8,859 nt of DNA from DAOPXV01 sp035352535 (GTDB lineage Bacteria; Muiribacteriota; UBA9980): the NCBI GenBank assembly GCA_964545075.1, contig CAZJFS010000182.1, positions 1-8,859 of the forward strand, written 5' to 3'. Under the pieces are notes generated by a model. It was not told the DNA's origin and did not search any database. It saw only the letters and a list, made by a program, of their open reading frames with translations. Both the position numbers and the translations under genes were made by a program. Below are positions 6,175 to 8,859 of the stretch, one piece after another. Numbering within the stretch: position 1 is the first letter of the stretch; each line of letters starts with the position of its first letter.

Positions 6175-8058
6175 ATGGATTTCAAAAGATCTATAAATTT
6201 AATTTCATTATTCGTTTTTTTATTTTTTGCCGCTTCTCCAATGATTTCGGAAGTATATGCCGGCCAGGCATCTTTTTCGGCAGCGGTTTCTCCGGTGGAT
6301 GCGGTTCCAGGCGAGACGGTTGAAATTCCCATAAAAATAAAGATAGAAAAACCTTATCACATTTACGCGCCCGGAGAAAAAACCGGCATCGCCCTTTCAT
6401 TTAAAATTTCAGCGGATGACGCGGTCTCATATGAAACGGCGCTTCCGGTGCCCGTGAAAAAAAAGATAATGGGCGAAGACCTTTTACTCTTCGAAGACAG
6501 CGTAGAGGCGAAGATACTTCTGACCGTGAATTCAAAGCACGCGGGCAAAAGCGTTAAAATTCCGGTAACGGTACAATATCAGGCCTGCACCGACGATATG
6601 TGCACGGCGCCGCAGAAAGATACTTTTGAAATTTCATTGAATGTGAAAGCGGCGAACGCGGTAAAAACTCCAGAAACCTCGAATATAACCGGCCCGATGT
6701 CCGATAAGATCAATGAAAAAAGTCAGCCGAAACCCGAAGAAATTTCGAAAAGTCCGTCTTCAAAGAGCTCGTTTATGAAGTTTTATGAAGAAAGTTTCAT
6801 TTATGCGATACTCATAGCGTTCTTCTGGGGCCTGGTATCATCGCTGACGCCGTGCGTATATCCGATGATACCCATAACGGTGGCTTTCTTCGCCAATCAG
6901 GGTGAAAACTCACGCGGCAGAACATTTTCGCTCGCTCTCGCGTTCGTCGTCGGGATCGCGTTATCTTTCGCGGCACTCGGCGTCGCCGTCACGCTGATAG
7001 GCGTGGACATGGGGTCCATCATGGCGAATGCCTGGATAGTCGGGTTCGTCTGCGCGCTTCTCTTATTTTTCGCGGGCGCGATGTTTGAATTCTACGAGAT
7101 CAGGATGCCGGACGCTATAATGTCAAAGGTCGGCCGGTCCGAACAGGGATTTTTCGGCGCGTTCACGATGGGGCTCACGATGGGGCTTGTCGCGGCGCCG
7201 TGCGTCGGGCCTTTCGCGGGGTCGCTTTTGATATTCGTTTCCGCGATAAAATCGATACCGATAGGATTCGTAATGCTTTTTTCATACGGCATGGGCCTTG
7301 GAATGCTGTTTCTGGTTTTCGCTATGGGCGCCCGGTTCATGCCCAGATCCGGAATCTGGATGGTGTGCGTAAAGAATTTTTTCGGCCTGGTGCTTTTATG
7401 GATAACTCTCTATTTCATGCAGTTCGTAATGGCAAAACTTTTTCTGATAATAACGGCCGGCGTCTTCGCGGCCCTGACCGCCGTAATTCTCGGCGTCTTC
7501 TCAAGCGTCGATGAAAACACTCCCGTGGCGAACCATCTGGCAAAGGCTATAGGAATAACGACGCTATTCTTATCAGCCCTGCTTTTCGCGGCCGCCGTTT
7601 TCGAATCGGGTTTTATAACCCTTCCTCAAGGCGCCGCGCCCGCAAATCATGATATTTCGAATAACGTTCCCGCCAGGGCATTAGATAATCCTGAAACGCG
7701 GGAATTTTCAGGGTACGGATGGTCCTTCGATTTCGACGAAGGCATGGCGCGCGCGAAGGCTGAAAAAAAGCCGGTCATAATCGATTTTTACGCCGGATGG
7801 TGTATTCCCTGTAAACAGATGGATTCGGATATATTCAAAAATCCTGATTTTATAGAGGCGTCTAAAAACTTCGTTAAGATCAAGCTTGACTGCACGAATC
7901 CATCCAACAAGGGCGCGATAATAAAAAGGGAAAAATTCCGCTCGCCCTTCATGCCCTATATAATTTTTTACGAAAGCTCAGGTGAGCTATATCAAAAAGA
8001 AATTCAAGGGTATACTAAACTCGCTGAAATGCTTGAAATTATAAAGCTCGTTAAATAG
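6175..8058 (+). CDS. dsbD: Thiol:disulfide interchange protein DsbD
   Basis: DsbD carries electrons from cytoplasmic thioredoxin across the inner membrane to periplasmic reductases such as DsbC/DsbG and cytochrome maturation proteins. This copy has 627 aa, slightly longer than the E. coli protein. A signal peptide ends near VYA (residue 29). The periplasmic alpha domain carries YQACTDDMC, with redox Cys138/Cys143. After a charged linker (about 165-200) comes the eight-helix membrane domain (about 204-479), with LTPCVYP (Cys227) and AAPCVGP (Cys343) as its redox pair. A C-terminal thioredoxin domain holds GWCIPCK (Cys543/Cys546) and the cis-proline MPY (Pro594). All six redox cysteines and all three domains are present, so this is full DsbD rather than CcdA. 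GGAG about 10 nt before ATG 6175, below the promoter, fixes the start. It is divergent from the exported transglutaminase-like gene, and its partners are likely the local exported cysteine proteins. Confidence 0.96.
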   Translation: MDFKRSINLISLFVFLFFAASPMISEVYAGQASFSAAVSPVDAVPGETVEIPIKIKIEKPYHIYAPGEKTGIALSFKISADDAVSYETALPVPVKKKIMGEDLLLFEDSVEAKILLTVNSKHAGKSVKIPVTVQYQACTDDMCTAPQKDTFEISLNVKAANAVKTPETSNITGPMSDKINEKSQPKPEEISKSPSSKSSFMKFYEESFIYAILIAFFWGLVSSLTPCVYPMIPITVAFFANQGENSRGRTFSLALAFVVGIALSFAALGVAVTLIGVDMGSIMANAWIVGFVCALLLFFAGAMFEFYEIRMPDAIMSKVGRSEQGFFGAFTMGLTMGLVAAPCVGPFAGSLLIFVSAIKSIPIGFVMLFSYGMGLGMLFLVFAMGARFMPRSGIWMVCVKNFFGLVLLWITLYFMQFVMAKLFLIITAGVFAALTAVILGVFSSVDENTPVANHLAKAIGITTLFLSALLFAAAVFESGFITLPQGAAPANHDISNNVPARALDNPETREFSGYGWSFDFDEGMARAKAEKKPVIIDFYAGWCIPCKQMDSDIFKNPDFIEASKNFVKIKLDCTNPSNKGAIIKREKFRSPFMPYIIFYESSGELYQKEIQGYTKLAEMLEIIKLVK

Positions 8059-8314
8059 GCGTTTTTATAAAAGCGCAAAATATTTTCCCCAAAACCATCA
8101 CAAGGTCGCCCGGATAAAATATGCTCTTATGCTATTCCAGTTTTTCAATCGCCACAATAATAAATTGGAACCGCCTGCCAGCGCCGGACGGACATGCCGG
8201 CATCGGCCTATGTATTTCCGCCAAAAACTCATATCAGCGCTTTGCGGATACGTCTCCAACGACGAACCCGGCTCCCTCTTTACGAAAGGCCCCTGACGCT
8301 GAATAAAAAACTAA
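8059..8314. other. Convergent spacer between dsbD and the methyltransferase gene
   Basis: No gene is supported here: open frames in this stretch lack ribosome binding sites and recognisable sequence. A weak hairpin directly after the dsbD stop (about 8059-8076, GCGTTTT/AAAAGCGC with a G-U pair) lacks a good U-tract. The palindrome TGCCGGCA (8195-8202) and a 5-bp GCCGG/CCGGC repeat around it are the only other symmetric elements. No clear terminator is seen for either gene. Confidence 0.5.
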
Positions 8315-8859
8315 TTATGATGTTTTACGGCCGGTCATTAAAAACAGCGGATACTCTTTTACCCTGCCGCCGTCCTCTTTCCTTATCGTATGATATATAA
8401 TGGAATTCATGGTTTGAATGCCGTTATTTAAAAATATCTTTTCCATTTCTTTGATATCGAAACCGTTATGCCCTGAAAAATCAGGCTGGCCTGAATGAAA
8501 GCTTCCATCCTCTTTCAAAAGATCCGATATTATTATTATCCCGCCCGGCGCGAGCATTCCGTGAAAATAGTTAAAAAGCCCGGCTACGTCATGGACGTGA
8601 TGCAGCGACATATTGCAATATAAAATATTCACGTTTTTGAATATTTTTAAACCTCTGGTATCCGGTATAAAATGAGGAAACATATTTTCGATCCCGAGTT
8701 TTTTTATTTTCGCTTCAAGTTCCGCCAGCATGCCCTTAGACGAATCCACCAGATATATCTTTTCAACGAGCGGCTGAAAATAAAAACTTAATAAGCCCGT
8801 GCCGCAGCCATAGTCAAGACAGATCGAATTTTTTGGTATAACCGTATCACCGATTATCG
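8315..8859 (-). CDS. Class I SAM-dependent methyltransferase, N-terminus outside the window
   Basis: Only the last 180 residues are visible, since the frame runs off the right edge. CLDYGCGTG (visible residues 13-21) is motif I, the SAM-binding loop. YLVDSSKGML follows, with the acidic residue at the end of strand 2 (Asp38). NMSLHHVHD (82-90) is the motif IV region, then LAPGGIIIISD (102-112). The ending DGSFH...HNGFDIKEMEKIF and EYPLFLMTGRK is typical of generic Methyltransf_11/12 enzymes annotated only as SAM-dependent methyltransferases. The substrate cannot be inferred. A GTG at 8749 lies downstream of motif I, so it is not the true start. The gene converges on dsbD and has no visible functional tie to it. 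Confidence 0.88.
   Translation of the reverse strand, partial: IIGDTVIPKNSICLDYGCGTGLLSFYFQPLVEKIYLVDSSKGMLAELEAKIKKLGIENMFPHFIPDTRGLKIFKNVNILYCNMSLHHVHDVAGLFNYFHGMLAPGGIIIISDLLKEDGSFHSGQPDFSGHNGFDIKEMEKIFLNNGIQTMNSIIYHTIRKEDGGRVKEYPLFLMTGRKTS

Noticed and set aside
6084..8204. GCCGGCATC occurring on both sides of dsbD (6084-6092 and 8196-8204) as flanking repeats
   Set aside because: Nine bases only, with unrelated flanks; expected by chance in sequence of this composition.
8121..8400. Two plus-strand frames after dsbD
   Set aside because: No ribosome binding site or recognisable sequence, and they run into the methyltransferase gene on the opposite strand.

Overview
This window looks like a chromosomal piece from a diderm, moderately AT-rich, probably uncultivated bacterium. 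The evidence is a PilX/GspK-type prepilin, two proteins with Sec signal peptides, a complete three-domain DsbD in the inner membrane, and sigma70-like promoters with 16-17 bp spacers before most genes. No rRNA or tRNA is present to place it further. A candidate-phylum origin is inference only. No CRISPR array, tRNA, IS element or prophage gene was seen.

Layout from left to right: (1) a minus-strand PilX-like prepilin gene (53-1573) whose frame ends at an ochre codon, although the frame stays open beyond it to the window edge; (2) a 0.3 kb divergent region with back-to-back promoters, driving the prepilin gene leftwards and serC rightwards; (3) serC (1870-2952), phosphoserine aminotransferase; (4) a convergent junction (2953-3162) with two strong hairpins, one of them a 73-nt near-palindrome; (5) a minus-strand exported zincin-like metallopeptidase with a C-terminal ComEA-like helix-hairpin-helix domain (3163-4758), under a full-consensus promoter; (6) a 0.37 kb spacer holding a coding-like open frame that I cannot identify; (7) a minus-strand exported transglutaminase-like cysteine enzyme (5130-5855); (8) a 0.32 kb divergent region rich in inverted repeats; (9) dsbD (6175-8058), the thiol-disulfide interchange protein; (10) a 0.26 kb convergent spacer; (11) the C-terminal 180 residues of a class I SAM-dependent methyltransferase that enters from beyond the right edge on the minus strand.

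The genes are mostly single transcription units, with promoters in every divergent gap and terminators in the one convergent gap where they are clear, so this is not one operon. The common thread is the cell envelope: prepilin, secreted metallopeptidase, secreted transglutaminase-like protein and DsbD all act outside the cytoplasm. The most suggestive functional link is the divergent pair of an exported catalytic-cysteine enzyme and DsbD, which could keep that cysteine reduced. I did not find a clearly new multi-gene system. The best leads are the zincin-HHH fusion, the in-frame stop in the prepilin gene, the symmetric leader before the transglutaminase gene, and the 73-nt palindrome after serC.
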